This document shows positions 18,188 through 26,064 of a stretch of 64,000 bases of DNA, one piece after another. Numbering within the stretch: position 1 is the first letter of the stretch; each line of letters begins with the position of its first letter. A program made the position numbers and the translations under genes. The notes under the pieces are model-generated. The model made no database searches. It had not been told where the DNA came from and was given only the letters and a program-made list of their open reading frames with translations. Origin of the DNA: Poseidonibacter lekithochrous. Lineage in GTDB: Bacteria > Campylobacterota > Campylobacteria > Campylobacterales > Arcobacteraceae. Where the stretch lies: positions 1,364,001 to 1,428,000 of the forward strand of contig NZ_CP054052.1 in NCBI RefSeq assembly GCF_013283835.1. The letters are read 5' to 3'.

Positions 18188-18976
18188 ATGGAAAACGCCA
18201 AATATTTAAAAACAGTAGTAATAGACAAACTTATAGAAAATGAAGCAACTGAAGTAGAAGATGTGACGATTGATGAGTCACGATTAAATTTATATTTAAA
18301 TGGCGAAAAAACAATATCAATGATGTGTATTCCAAAAGACCAAGATGCTCATGCAGTTGGTTTTTTAATGAGCGAAAATGTAATCACAAGTATTGATGAT
18401 ATTGAAGAGTTAAAAGTAAGTGAAGATGGATTAAGAGTTGATGTAAAAGCCTCAATAAATGAAGATTCACTACAAAATTTATATAAAGAAAAAACACTAA
18501 CAAGTGGATGTGGTGGGGGAGTTACTGGTACTGCTGATGGAAATTTAGAAATACCATTCAACCAAACATCATTCAAAATCAAACCAGAAACAATCTCTTC
18601 AGAGGTAAAAATATTTTATAGAGAAAGCGAACTTTATAATTTAACTGGTTGTGTTCATAAAGCAATGATTTATTTACTTGATGGAACAACAGTAACAGCT
18701 GAAGATATTGGAAGACACAATGCAATTGATAAAGCTATTGGAAAGTGTAAATTACAAGGCTTAGATACTACTAAGTCGGTTTTATTTGTATCTGGAAGAT
18801 TAAGTTCTGAAATGGTTACAAAAGCTGTAATGCATAGAATTCCTGTGATTGTATCTAGAACTGCACCTACATATTTAGGTGTACAAACTGCACATAAACA
18901 TGGAATTACAATGATTGGTTTTGCAAGGGGTAGAAAGATGAATCTTTATACTCATCAAGGAAGAATTGATGTCTAA
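18188..18976 (+). CDS. fdhD: Formate dehydrogenase sulfurtransferase/accessory protein FdhD
   Basis: 262 residues. FdhD carries sulfur from a cysteine desulfurase to the molybdopterin cofactor of FdhA, which is required for activity. Family motifs are TSGCGGGVTG (105-114), AEDIGRHNAIDKAIG, LFVSGRLSSEMVTKA and PVIVSRTAPT. Of the CxxC pair used by the E. coli protein only the first cysteine (C108) is present; the second position is glycine (G111). It leads an operon that starts after the fdhC terminator and continues at least to moeA by overlapping genes. Confidence 0.93.
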   Translation: MENAKYLKTVVIDKLIENEATEVEDVTIDESRLNLYLNGEKTISMMCIPKDQDAHAVGFLMSENVITSIDDIEELKVSEDGLRVDVKASINEDSLQNLYKEKTLTSGCGGGVTGTADGNLEIPFNQTSFKIKPETISSEVKIFYRESELYNLTGCVHKAMIYLLDGTTVTAEDIGRHNAIDKAIGKCKLQGLDTTKSVLFVSGRLSSEMVTKAVMHRIPVIVSRTAPTYLGVQTAHKHGITMIGFARGRKMNLYTHQGRIDV

Positions 18977-19364
18977 ATTAGACAATGCGCAAAAAGAATT
19001 ATTAATGACAAATTTAGACGAAGATGGGAAACTATCTTGTCTAAAGGCGTTTAAAGTTGCAAGACTTATAGGGAAAAACCCAAAAGAGATGGCAAGTATT
19101 ACTAGTGATTTAGGAATCAAAATTACAAATTGTGAACTTGGTGTTTTTGGAAAACTAAAGTTTAAGAACCCAAATGAAAAAGTTTATAACAGATTACAAG
19201 AAAACTACATGGGGCATAAAAAACTTGATTGTAAAGTATTGTGGGATGAGGCTCAAAAATCAACATTAAGAATAGTTGGCTCGACAGTTAAAAATTCTGA
19301 TATTGAAGTTACTCATTGTCAACTTGGAGTTTTTAGAAATAAAAAGGATATCCATGGATGTTAA
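18969..19364 (+). CDS. Unknown protein of the fdhD operon with internal repeat
   Basis: 131 residues, soluble. Not recognised as a named family. The sequence is built of two similar halves: both end in an ITNCELGVFGK / VTHCQLGVFR unit (C-x-L-G-V-F), near residues 53-60 and 115-121. The first half could fold as a helix-turn-helix (KAFKVARLIGKNPKEMASITSDLG). It overlaps the fdhD end by eight bases and the next gene's start overlaps its stop, so it is made with FdhD and the ModE-like regulator. The repeated cysteines suggest metal, cofactor or redox sensing in formate dehydrogenase maturation or its control, but this is a guess. ATG 18969 is used rather than TTG 18966. Confidence 0.7.
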   Translation: MSKLDNAQKELLMTNLDEDGKLSCLKAFKVARLIGKNPKEMASITSDLGIKITNCELGVFGKLKFKNPNEKVYNRLQENYMGHKKLDCKVLWDEAQKSTLRIVGSTVKNSDIEVTHCQLGVFRNKKDIHGC

Positions 19365-19731
19365 AGTAAAAATTTGGATCGAAGATGGAGAAGATAATTT
19401 AGTTTTTGGTGGTGGAAAAACTGAGGTTTTAAAACTAATAGATGAAACAGGTTCTATTTCAAAAGCAGCCCAAAGGGTTGGAATGAATTATAAAAAAGCT
19501 TGGTCTCATATTAAGATACTTGAAAATCATATTGAAGATGAATTAGTTCATACTAAAAAAGGTAGAGGGGAAGATAGTGGTAGTTCACTAACTCCTAAAG
19601 CTCGAGAGATTATTCAAACTTATGAAATCTTACAAGATGATATAAAAAAGTATGCACAAAGTAGATTTGAAGAGCTGTTTTTGAAAGATAACAAAGAAAT
19701 TATAAATGTAAAAGGAGAATCAAGTGATTAA
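19354..19731 (+). CDS. modE: ModE-like winged-helix regulator lacking the molybdate-binding domain
   Basis: 125 residues. The N-terminal winged helix has the ModE/LysR pattern (TGSISKAAQRVGMNYKKAWSHI), ending KKGRGEDSGSSLTPKAREII. E. coli ModE is about 260 residues with a di-Mop domain; that domain is missing here. C. jejuni has a ModE-like protein beside fdhD (Cj1507) reported to control molybdate and tungstate transporters, so the same role is likely here. The open frame reaches upstream to 19276, but AAAAAGGA precedes ATG 19354. The gene overlaps both neighbours. Confidence 0.85.
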   Translation: MDVKVKIWIEDGEDNLVFGGGKTEVLKLIDETGSISKAAQRVGMNYKKAWSHIKILENHIEDELVHTKKGRGEDSGSSLTPKAREIIQTYEILQDDIKKYAQSRFEELFLKDNKEIINVKGESSD

Positions 19732-20713
19732 GCTGAATTCTTTACAGTACAAAAACGATGGAGATTTAGAAATATCTAATGATTTATCACTGCAAACACT
19801 TAGTAATAATGATGTATTCGAAAGACTTGAAAAAGAGTTTTTATCAAAATACTCTTTTGAGAACTTAAGTACTTTTTCTTTTTGTAAAGATGGATTTTTA
19901 GGTCTATTATTACAACTTGGTAAAAAAGGAAAAATTGCAATTTCAGTTGGTGAAACACAAGCTTTATTTGAAGCAGGGAAGACTTATGAGTCTTTAGGTT
20001 TTGAATTAATATGGATTGAATTAGAAAAAAATGGTCAGGTAAATAAAGAGCAAATAAAAGAAGCTAGTGCTGATTTTGTTTTTATTTCATCTTATGTAAT
20101 GGACACATTTGTAAAAACAAATCTTGAAGAGATCAAAGCATTAAGTTCAGCTGTAATTATCTCAAATGCAAGTGCTGATTTTTGTCAAGATAGTGATGCT
20201 GTTTATTTTGATTCTTATAAATTAACTGGTTTTTCTACATCTTCTGTATTACTTTTCAATAAAGAATTATTTGAAGAAAAAAGTTTTGGTTTTATTGATT
20301 CAATTGCTGTTAATACAGTATTTAAAGCTTTAGAGAACCAAAGCTTTGAGAATGACTTACAAGAAGAGTTTAAATCTAAATTAGAAGAAGTATTCTCTGA
20401 GAACATCTACTTCTTTGTAGATTACAAAGATACTCTATCTTACACATTACATTTTGCATTAAAAGATATTAAAGCAAGAGAGATGATAAGAACACTAGGT
20501 CTTGACGAAATTCATATTACAAATGGTGAAGGATGCTCACTTGGACTTTCTAAACCATCAAGAATTATTCAGGCTATGGGTTATGACGAGCTTACAAGTA
20601 GAAATGCTTTATCACTTACATTTTGTGAGAAACTAGATAGTAAAACAATAGAAAAAATAGCAAAAACTTTTGCTAAAAAATATAGACAAATAAAGGTTTT
20701 AAATGAGCAATAA
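19724..20713 (+). CDS. Divergent cysteine desulfurase-like PLP protein
   Basis: 329 residues, fold-type I PLP enzyme. K166 in DSYKLTGFSTSSVLLFN matches the NifS/IscS PLP lysine region, and C271 in GEGCSLGLSKPSRIIQAMG matches the catalytic cysteine loop. It is about 50-60 residues shorter than typical NifS/IscS and the N-terminal half is poorly conserved. It would remove sulfur (or selenium) from cysteine. Located between the ModE-like regulator and moeA in the fdhD operon, it is best explained as the sulfur donor to FdhD. GTG 19724 start with AAGGAG six bases before; the stop overlaps moeA. Confidence 0.75.
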   Translation: MIKLNSLQYKNDGDLEISNDLSLQTLSNNDVFERLEKEFLSKYSFENLSTFSFCKDGFLGLLLQLGKKGKIAISVGETQALFEAGKTYESLGFELIWIELEKNGQVNKEQIKEASADFVFISSYVMDTFVKTNLEEIKALSSAVIISNASADFCQDSDAVYFDSYKLTGFSTSSVLLFNKELFEEKSFGFIDSIAVNTVFKALENQSFENDLQEEFKSKLEEVFSENIYFFVDYKDTLSYTLHFALKDIKAREMIRTLGLDEIHITNGEGCSLGLSKPSRIIQAMGYDELTSRNALSLTFCEKLDSKTIEKIAKTFAKKYRQIKVLNEQ

Positions 20714-21950
20714 ATTAACATACTTAGATTTTGAAGAAGCATCAAAAAGAAGTCTAGATTTAGCAGATGCTACAACTTTAACAGAGATTGTTCCTTTAGG
20801 ATTATCTCTTGGTAGAGTAGTGTCACAAGATATTATTTGTGTGAAAAATCTACCTGCTTTTAATAACTCTGCAATGGATGGATTTGCTTTTAAAGCTAGC
20901 GATGCTGGTAAAACACTAAACATAAATAAAATCATTTATGCAGGTGACAAAGGTGAGGCGGTAAAGGCATCTCTTTGGGATAATGAATGTTACAAAATTA
21001 TGACAGGTGCAAAGGTGCCAAGTGATGCTGATACGATTATTCCTATTGAGAATTGTTTAGATGTTACAGATAAAACTGTAAAAATCCCAAGTGATATTAA
21101 AGTAGGTGCAAACCTAAGACTTAAAGGGGAAGAGCAAAAAGAAGGAAATGTATTGTTTAAAAAAGGTGAGGTTATCAATGCTTCACATATTACACTTCTT
21201 GCTTCTCAAGGTCTTACAATGATTGAGGTTTTCAAAAAAATCTCTATTGCCGTTGTATCAACTGGAAATGAACTAAAAGAACCATGGGAGCAATCAAGTG
21301 ATGAAGAGATTTATAACTGTAACTCTTATGCTTTAGTTTCTCTTCTTGCTGAAAATGGTTTTGAGGCTACATATAGTGGGGTGATTCCTGATAATTTAGA
21401 AGCTTCTACGAAGTTTATCTCAAATCTTAAAAACTATGATGTGATTATTACTACTGGTGGAATTTCTATGGGAGATGCTGATTTTGTTGGACAAGCATTT
21501 CTTGATAATGGATTAGAAACTGCATTTCATGGAGTGAATATTAAACCTGGTCGTCCTATTATGATGGGAAAAATGTCAAATACAGTTGTGATGTGTTTAC
21601 CAGGTAATCCATTAACAGCAATGGTAAATATGTATTTATTTGCAGTTCCTGTGTTACATAAGATTCAAGGGAGTGCATACTTTCATCACGATGTAACGTT
21701 TGCAATGAATCATGAGCAATTCAAAACAAAACAAGGACGAGTAAATGTGGTTCTTGGAAATTTAATTAATGGAGGGTTTAAAGTAACTAGAAACAATAAA
21801 TATGGATCAGGAATGATTACAGCTTTATTTGAAAGTAATTCTATTCTTGTAACAAAAGAAGAAACATCAAGTATAGATGCTGCAAGTGAAGTTTATGCTA
21901 TTAAATTTAATAGTAAGTTAGTAGAAACAAAAACAAATATATTCAATTAA
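20703..21950 (+). CDS. moeA: Molybdopterin molybdenumtransferase MoeA
   Basis: 415 residues. MoeA inserts molybdate (or tungstate) into adenylylated molybdopterin. Motifs are NSAMDGFAFK near residue 58, GEVINASHITLLASQG, VVSTGNEL, GGISMGDADFVG and PGNPLTAMVNMY, and the C-terminal domain is complete, giving normal length. It overlaps the upstream gene and precedes tupA by 24 bases. Position next to a tungstate transporter suggests a dedicated copy for tungsten, since such bacteria often have more than one moeA; this is inference. Confidence 0.93.
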   Translation: MSNKLTYLDFEEASKRSLDLADATTLTEIVPLGLSLGRVVSQDIICVKNLPAFNNSAMDGFAFKASDAGKTLNINKIIYAGDKGEAVKASLWDNECYKIMTGAKVPSDADTIIPIENCLDVTDKTVKIPSDIKVGANLRLKGEEQKEGNVLFKKGEVINASHITLLASQGLTMIEVFKKISIAVVSTGNELKEPWEQSSDEEIYNCNSYALVSLLAENGFEATYSGVIPDNLEASTKFISNLKNYDVIITTGGISMGDADFVGQAFLDNGLETAFHGVNIKPGRPIMMGKMSNTVVMCLPGNPLTAMVNMYLFAVPVLHKIQGSAYFHHDVTFAMNHEQFKTKQGRVNVVLGNLINGGFKVTRNNKYGSGMITALFESNSILVTKEETSSIDAASEVYAIKFNSKLVETKTNIFN

Positions 21951-21974
21951 ATTAAAAAAACAAGGAAGCAAAAA

Positions 21975-22793
21975 ATGATTAAAAAAACATTAGTAACATT
22001 AGGACTATCTGCGGTATTAGCAGCAAGTTTATCTGCAAAAGATTCTTTAATGATGGCGACAACAACAAGTACAGATAATACTGGATTATTAGATTACTTA
22101 GCACCAAAGTTTGAAAAAGATACTGGAACGGCTCTTAAATGGGTAGCAACTGGTACTGGAAAAGCTTTAAAAATGGGTGGTAATTGTGATGTTGATATCT
22201 TATTTGTTCATGCACCAGCATCTGAAAAGAAATTTATCGCTACTGGATTTGGTGGAGATAGAAAGCAAGTAATGTACAATGATTTTGTAATCGTAGGACC
22301 AAAAAAAGACCCAGCATCAGTAAATGGAATGGCTCCAAGTACTGCACTAAATGCAATCAAAGAAAAACAAGCTAAGTTTTTCTCAAGAGGGGATAACTCT
22401 GGTACTAATAAAAAAGAATTATCTTTATGGAAAAATGCAAAAGTTGATGCAAAATCTGCTTCTTCTTGGTATGTTCAAACTGGTCAAGGAATGTTAAGAA
22501 CTATCAACATGGCATCTGAAAAAAATGGATATACAATGACTGATAGAGGTACTTGGATCAAGTATATGTCACAAAAAGGTGATAAAAACATGATGAAAGT
22601 AGTAGTTGAGGGTGATAAGTCATTATTTAATCAATACTCTGTTGTTTCTATTAATAAAGAAAAATGTTCAAACGTAAAACCACAATTAGCAAAACAATTT
22701 ACTCAATGGGTAACTAAATCTGAAACTCAAAAAACAATTGCTGATTTTAGATTATTAGGGCAAGCATTATTCATCCCTAATGCAGATAAGTAA
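21975..22793 (+). CDS. tupA: Tungstate ABC transporter substrate-binding protein
   Basis: 272 residues with signal peptide (about 1-21, ending SLSAK). The mature N-terminus carries TTTSTDNTGLLDYLAP, the TupA hallmark, then GTGKALKMGGNCDVDILFVHAP and FSRGDNSGTNKKELSLW. TupA binds tungstate tightly in preference to molybdate. In C. jejuni the tup system supplies the formate dehydrogenase. It follows moeA in the same direction with AAGGAAG before the ATG, and is followed by the permease and ATPase. Confidence 0.93.
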   Translation: MIKKTLVTLGLSAVLAASLSAKDSLMMATTTSTDNTGLLDYLAPKFEKDTGTALKWVATGTGKALKMGGNCDVDILFVHAPASEKKFIATGFGGDRKQVMYNDFVIVGPKKDPASVNGMAPSTALNAIKEKQAKFFSRGDNSGTNKKELSLWKNAKVDAKSASSWYVQTGQGMLRTINMASEKNGYTMTDRGTWIKYMSQKGDKNMMKVVVEGDKSLFNQYSVVSINKEKCSNVKPQLAKQFTQWVTKSETQKTIADFRLLGQALFIPNADK

Positions 22794-22824
22794 TAAACAA
22801 AAAAATTTAAGGTTAGAGTAGAGA

Positions 22825-23520
22825 ATGAATCTTTTTACAGATGGCTTCAACGAAGCAATAGACTTACTAATATCAGGAAACGAGAGTGTTTACTCTGCTA
22901 TTAGTACAACAATAACAGTATCATCATGGTCATTATTAATAAGCTTAATAATTGGTCTTCCTTTGGGTTTTGCTCTTGGGTACTACAACTTCTTTGGTAA
23001 AGCGGTTGTTAGAACTATAGTTGATACTTTATTGGCATTGCCTACTGTTGTAATCGGACTTGTGGCATATACTATGTTATCACAAGCTGGGCCATTTGGA
23101 CAATATGATTTATTATTCTCACAACAAGCAATAATCATAGGACAGATTGTATTAGGTCTGCCTATTATTATTGCGCTAACTGCTACACAAGTAGAAGCTG
23201 TTGATAAGAGGTTATATACTTCTTTGAAGGGTTTAGGGGCTCATCCTCATCAGATTTTAGTGGCAACTTTGATTGAAGCTAGATTTGGGATTATGACTGC
23301 TGCTATGACTGCTTATGGGCGAATCATTACTGAAATTGGTATTTCAATGATGGTTGGTGGAAATATCAAATACCATACAAGAACAGTAACAACTGCAATT
23401 GCTTTAGAGACAGGTAAAGGTGAGTTTGTTACAGGTATTGCTCTTGGATTGGTTTTATTTGCTGTTGCATTGATGGTAAATATTGCATTATCACAACTGA
23501 AAAGGAAATGGACACAATGA
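22825..23520 (+). CDS. tupB: Tungstate ABC transporter permease
   Basis: 231 residues, with about five membrane segments and the coupling loop LKGLGAHPHQILVATLIEARFGIMTA. High similarity in pattern to TupB (ALPTVVIGLVAYTMLS; GRIITEIGISMMVGGNI). It makes the membrane channel with TupA and the ATPase. Its stop overlaps the ATPase start as ATGA. Confidence 0.92.
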   Translation: MNLFTDGFNEAIDLLISGNESVYSAISTTITVSSWSLLISLIIGLPLGFALGYYNFFGKAVVRTIVDTLLALPTVVIGLVAYTMLSQAGPFGQYDLLFSQQAIIIGQIVLGLPIIIALTATQVEAVDKRLYTSLKGLGAHPHQILVATLIEARFGIMTAAMTAYGRIITEIGISMMVGGNIKYHTRTVTTAIALETGKGEFVTGIALGLVLFAVALMVNIALSQLKRKWTQ

Positions 23521-24542
23521 TGAATAGTTTATATGAATTAAATAATATAGAACAACATTATGATGGAAGAAAAGTATTAAATATTGAAAATCTTAGATTA
23601 GATGAAAATCAAATCATCGGTTTCTTTGGTCCAAATGGTAGTGGTAAATCAACACTATTTTCATTACTTTCTTTTGTAGATAAACCTAGCTTTGGAGAAA
23701 TCTCTTTTAATGGTTTGTGCAATAAAAAAATGGATTTAGAGACTAGACAAAGTGTAGTGATGGTACCTCAAAATCCTTACCTTTTAAAACGAACAGTTTA
23801 TGAAAATGTATCTTATGGTTTGAAGCTTCGAAAACAAACTGATAATTTAGATGCAAAAGTGTTGGAAGCTTTGGCTTTAGTGGGGCTTGATAGTTCATTT
23901 TCTCAGAGGAAATGGAGTCAGTTATCTGGTGGTGAGGCTCAAAGAGTAGCTCTTGCTGCAAGACTAATACTAAAACCAAAGGTTCTAATCTTAGATGAAC
24001 CAACAAGTGGTGTAGATACAAACTCAGCACAACTAATCAAAGAAGCAATTCTTTGTGCAAAACAAAAATACAATACTACAATCTTTATCTCAAGTCACGA
24101 CCATAACTGGCTAAATCACATCTGTGATAGAAGGGTAGCACTGTTTCAAGGAAACTTGGTTGAGAGTGGAAGTGTAAACTTACTTTTCGCACCTTGGGAG
24201 AAAAATAGTGAGGGAAATCTTGTAAAAGTATTCATGGATGGACAAAGATTGGTTATTCCCAATAGTGAAGAAAAAAAACGTGATTCTGTTGTAATGATAA
24301 ATAGTGATGATATTATTATCTGTAGAGAAAACTGCGAACATATGAAAAACGAAAATACACTAATTGGTGAAGTACAATCTATAAGACAACAACCATCAGG
24401 AAATCATCTACTAATAGAGTTTTCAGTAGGGGGAGTGAGCTTCAGCTCTAGGCTAACAAGAGAAGAGATGCAAAAGCAAACTCTTCTTCCTGGGGATAAG
24501 ATTCATGTGAATATTGATACGTGTGGGGTTTGTTGGATTTAG
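23517..24542 (+). CDS. tupC: Tungstate ABC transporter ATP-binding protein
   Basis: 341 residues. Walker A GPNGSGKST, signature LSGGEAQRVALAARL and Walker B VLILDEPTSGVD are present. The C-terminal about 70 residues (ENTLIGEVQSIRQQPSGNHL to the end) form a TOBE/Mop-like domain that may sense oxyanion, compensating for the domain absent from the ModE-like regulator. ATG 23517 overlapping the tupB stop is chosen since AAGGAAA would be too close to ATG 23508. The gene ends two bases before the convergent toxin gene, and no terminator is obvious. Confidence 0.9.
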   Translation: MMNSLYELNNIEQHYDGRKVLNIENLRLDENQIIGFFGPNGSGKSTLFSLLSFVDKPSFGEISFNGLCNKKMDLETRQSVVMVPQNPYLLKRTVYENVSYGLKLRKQTDNLDAKVLEALALVGLDSSFSQRKWSQLSGGEAQRVALAARLILKPKVLILDEPTSGVDTNSAQLIKEAILCAKQKYNTTIFISSHDHNWLNHICDRRVALFQGNLVESGSVNLLFAPWEKNSEGNLVKVFMDGQRLVIPNSEEKKRDSVVMINSDDIIICRENCEHMKNENTLIGEVQSIRQQPSGNHLLIEFSVGGVSFSSRLTREEMQKQTLLPGDKIHVNIDTCGVCWI

Positions 24543-24544
24543 AT

Positions 24545-24811
24545 TTATTTAAATAATTGACTATGAGTTCCAAGTCTTTGTAAATATAAAACATCATCGA
24601 TAACAGTATATATTAGTAACATATCCCCACCTAGATGAAATTCTCTCATACCTTTATAATCACCAAGTAAGGCATGATCTCTAGATTCACTTGGTAATTC
24701 CTTACCTTGTAGTATGCATGATAAATACTTAATTCTCTTAGTATATTGTTCATCAGTAAGTTTTACTTTTATCTCATCTTTTCTAAAATATTTATGTCTT
24801 TTTAGAAGCAT
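24545..24811 (-). CDS. YafQ/RelE-type mRNA interferase toxin
   Basis: 88 residues. The sequence fits the YafQ subfamily: basic N-terminus, PSESRDHALLGDYKGMREFHLGGDMLLIYT and the terminal GTHSQLF with the catalytic-type His. Toxins of this family cleave mRNA on the ribosome. It starts on the last base of the antitoxin stop, the usual coupled arrangement. Confidence 0.9.
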   Translation of the reverse strand: MLLKRHKYFRKDEIKVKLTDEQYTKRIKYLSCILQGKELPSESRDHALLGDYKGMREFHLGGDMLLIYTVIDDVLYLQRLGTHSQLFK

Positions 24812-25059
24812 TATTTATTTAAATCCTCTAATCTTATATCTTCATAGTTTTCACCAGTTTCTATATCTTTCATAGTTTCTAATGTCATATCATTTGGAAT
24901 TTTAACTTCAAAAGGTAAACCTCTATTAAATACAGATTGAGCTAAAAACATATTAACTGCTTCACTAAGACTTAATCCATAGTGTTTATATATTTCTTTT
25001 GCTTGCTCTTTTAAATTTGTATCTAAATAAACATTTGTTCTTGATTTTTCTACTACCAT
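24811..25059 (-). CDS. DinJ/RelB-type antitoxin
   Basis: 82 residues. It has a ribbon-helix-helix N-terminus (RTNVYLDTNLKEQAKEIYKHYGLSLSEAVNMFLAQ) followed by the DinJ-like GLPFEVKIPND and an acidic tail that would neutralise the toxin. AAGG precedes the ATG. It lies next to a palindrome at 25084-25100, which is the probable autoregulatory operator. Forms the upstream half of the YafQ-type pair. Confidence 0.9.
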   Translation of the reverse strand: MVVEKSRTNVYLDTNLKEQAKEIYKHYGLSLSEAVNMFLAQSVFNRGLPFEVKIPNDMTLETMKDIETGENYEDIRLEDLNK

Positions 25060-25083
25060 AACAAAGCCTTTTTAATTTATTAT

Positions 25084-25100
25084 AACACAAAGATTGTGTT
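25084..25100. promoter_or_regulatory. Operator palindrome of the DinJ/YafQ-type pair
   Basis: AACACAA and TTGTGTT are perfect 7-base arms around AGA, 25 bases upstream of the antitoxin start. Ribbon-helix-helix antitoxins bind such sites to repress themselves. Confidence 0.65.
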
Positions 25101-25154
25101 TTGTAAAGTTACTGTGTTTTTAGTTTCCCTAATATAAAATACTTATTCCTTGTC

Positions 25155-26039
25155 TTACTTTTCAAAATGAAAGTCATCATCTACAATCTCTTTAATCATT
25201 GTTTTTATTTCTTCTTTTGATTCAGATTTTGAAAGAAAATATATCTGTAAGTTTACTTTTTTTAATTTATTATAGTTCATGAAACATATAGTAATAATTT
25301 TTAGTTTTGTATATACATTTAATTTTGAGTTTGATTGAAAATTATCTATAAAAACAAAGATAGTTTCATATTTAAATATTAATATCAATATATAGTAAAA
25401 TGGTAGATAAAATACTGTTAATAAAAATGGTAAAAAGAACTTTTTAACTAAATCAATCAATACAATATTTTGGTAATTATCATGGATACTATCTATTGTT
25501 AAATAAGTAACTAATATTACAAAAAAAGCTAATATAAAACTTATAAAGTTTTCTGCAGATTCAGTATTTTTATCTTTCTCTTGATATTGCATAACTATTT
25601 GAATTAATATTAAAAAAGTGACTATCGTAGTCATGATAAATTCAAAAATGAAATTAAAAGTATAAAGATTAACTATAAATTGATAAACTACAAAAAACTT
25701 TAAATTATCCATTAAGATTGTTTTAACAAAATGCTCTTTGTTTATTAAGTCCTGATGTTTAATTATTAATATAAAAGCGGTAATTATCCATAGTATGGTA
25801 TCTTTGAGATATGAAGTATTCCAATAAAAGAAATTACTTAAGATAATAATTTCAATAAAAATATAAAATAAAAGATATAGTATTATTACTAATATCTCTT
25901 TTTTGAAAAATGATTGAATTAATGTATGTATAGAATCAAATAGACTCTGTCTATCATCAGCTTTATAAAAAATATAAAGTATTACCATTGTAAATAATAA
26001 TATTGATGATAGTTCTCTATTGTTAAATATTTCAGTCAA
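25155..26039 (-). CDS. Polytopic membrane protein of the TIR/SLATT module
   Basis: 294 residues and not a recognised family. About seven hydrophobic segments (near 10-27, 48-72, 80-97, 112-130, 132-150, 167-188 and 202-225), very rich in Ile/Phe/Leu, then a cytoplasmic C-terminal tail of about 60 residues that is Lys/Glu-rich. It is the last gene of the TIR-SLATT operon, 25 bases after the SLATT stop. The start at TTG 26039 is uncertain: only a weak AAGAA precedes it, and the next in-frame ATG is 17 codons further. It may be a partner or membrane accessory of the SLATT effector; function unknown. Confidence 0.65.
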   Translation of the reverse strand: MTEIFNNRELSSILLFTMVILYIFYKADDRQSLFDSIHTLIQSFFKKEILVIILYLLFYIFIEIIILSNFFYWNTSYLKDTILWIITAFILIIKHQDLINKEHFVKTILMDNLKFFVVYQFIVNLYTFNFIFEFIMTTIVTFLILIQIVMQYQEKDKNTESAENFISFILAFFVILVTYLTIDSIHDNYQNIVLIDLVKKFFLPFLLTVFYLPFYYILILIFKYETIFVFIDNFQSNSKLNVYTKLKIITICFMNYNKLKKVNLQIYFLSKSESKEEIKTMIKEIVDDDFHFEK

Positions 26040-26064
26040 TTTCTTATATTATTCCAAGATGATA

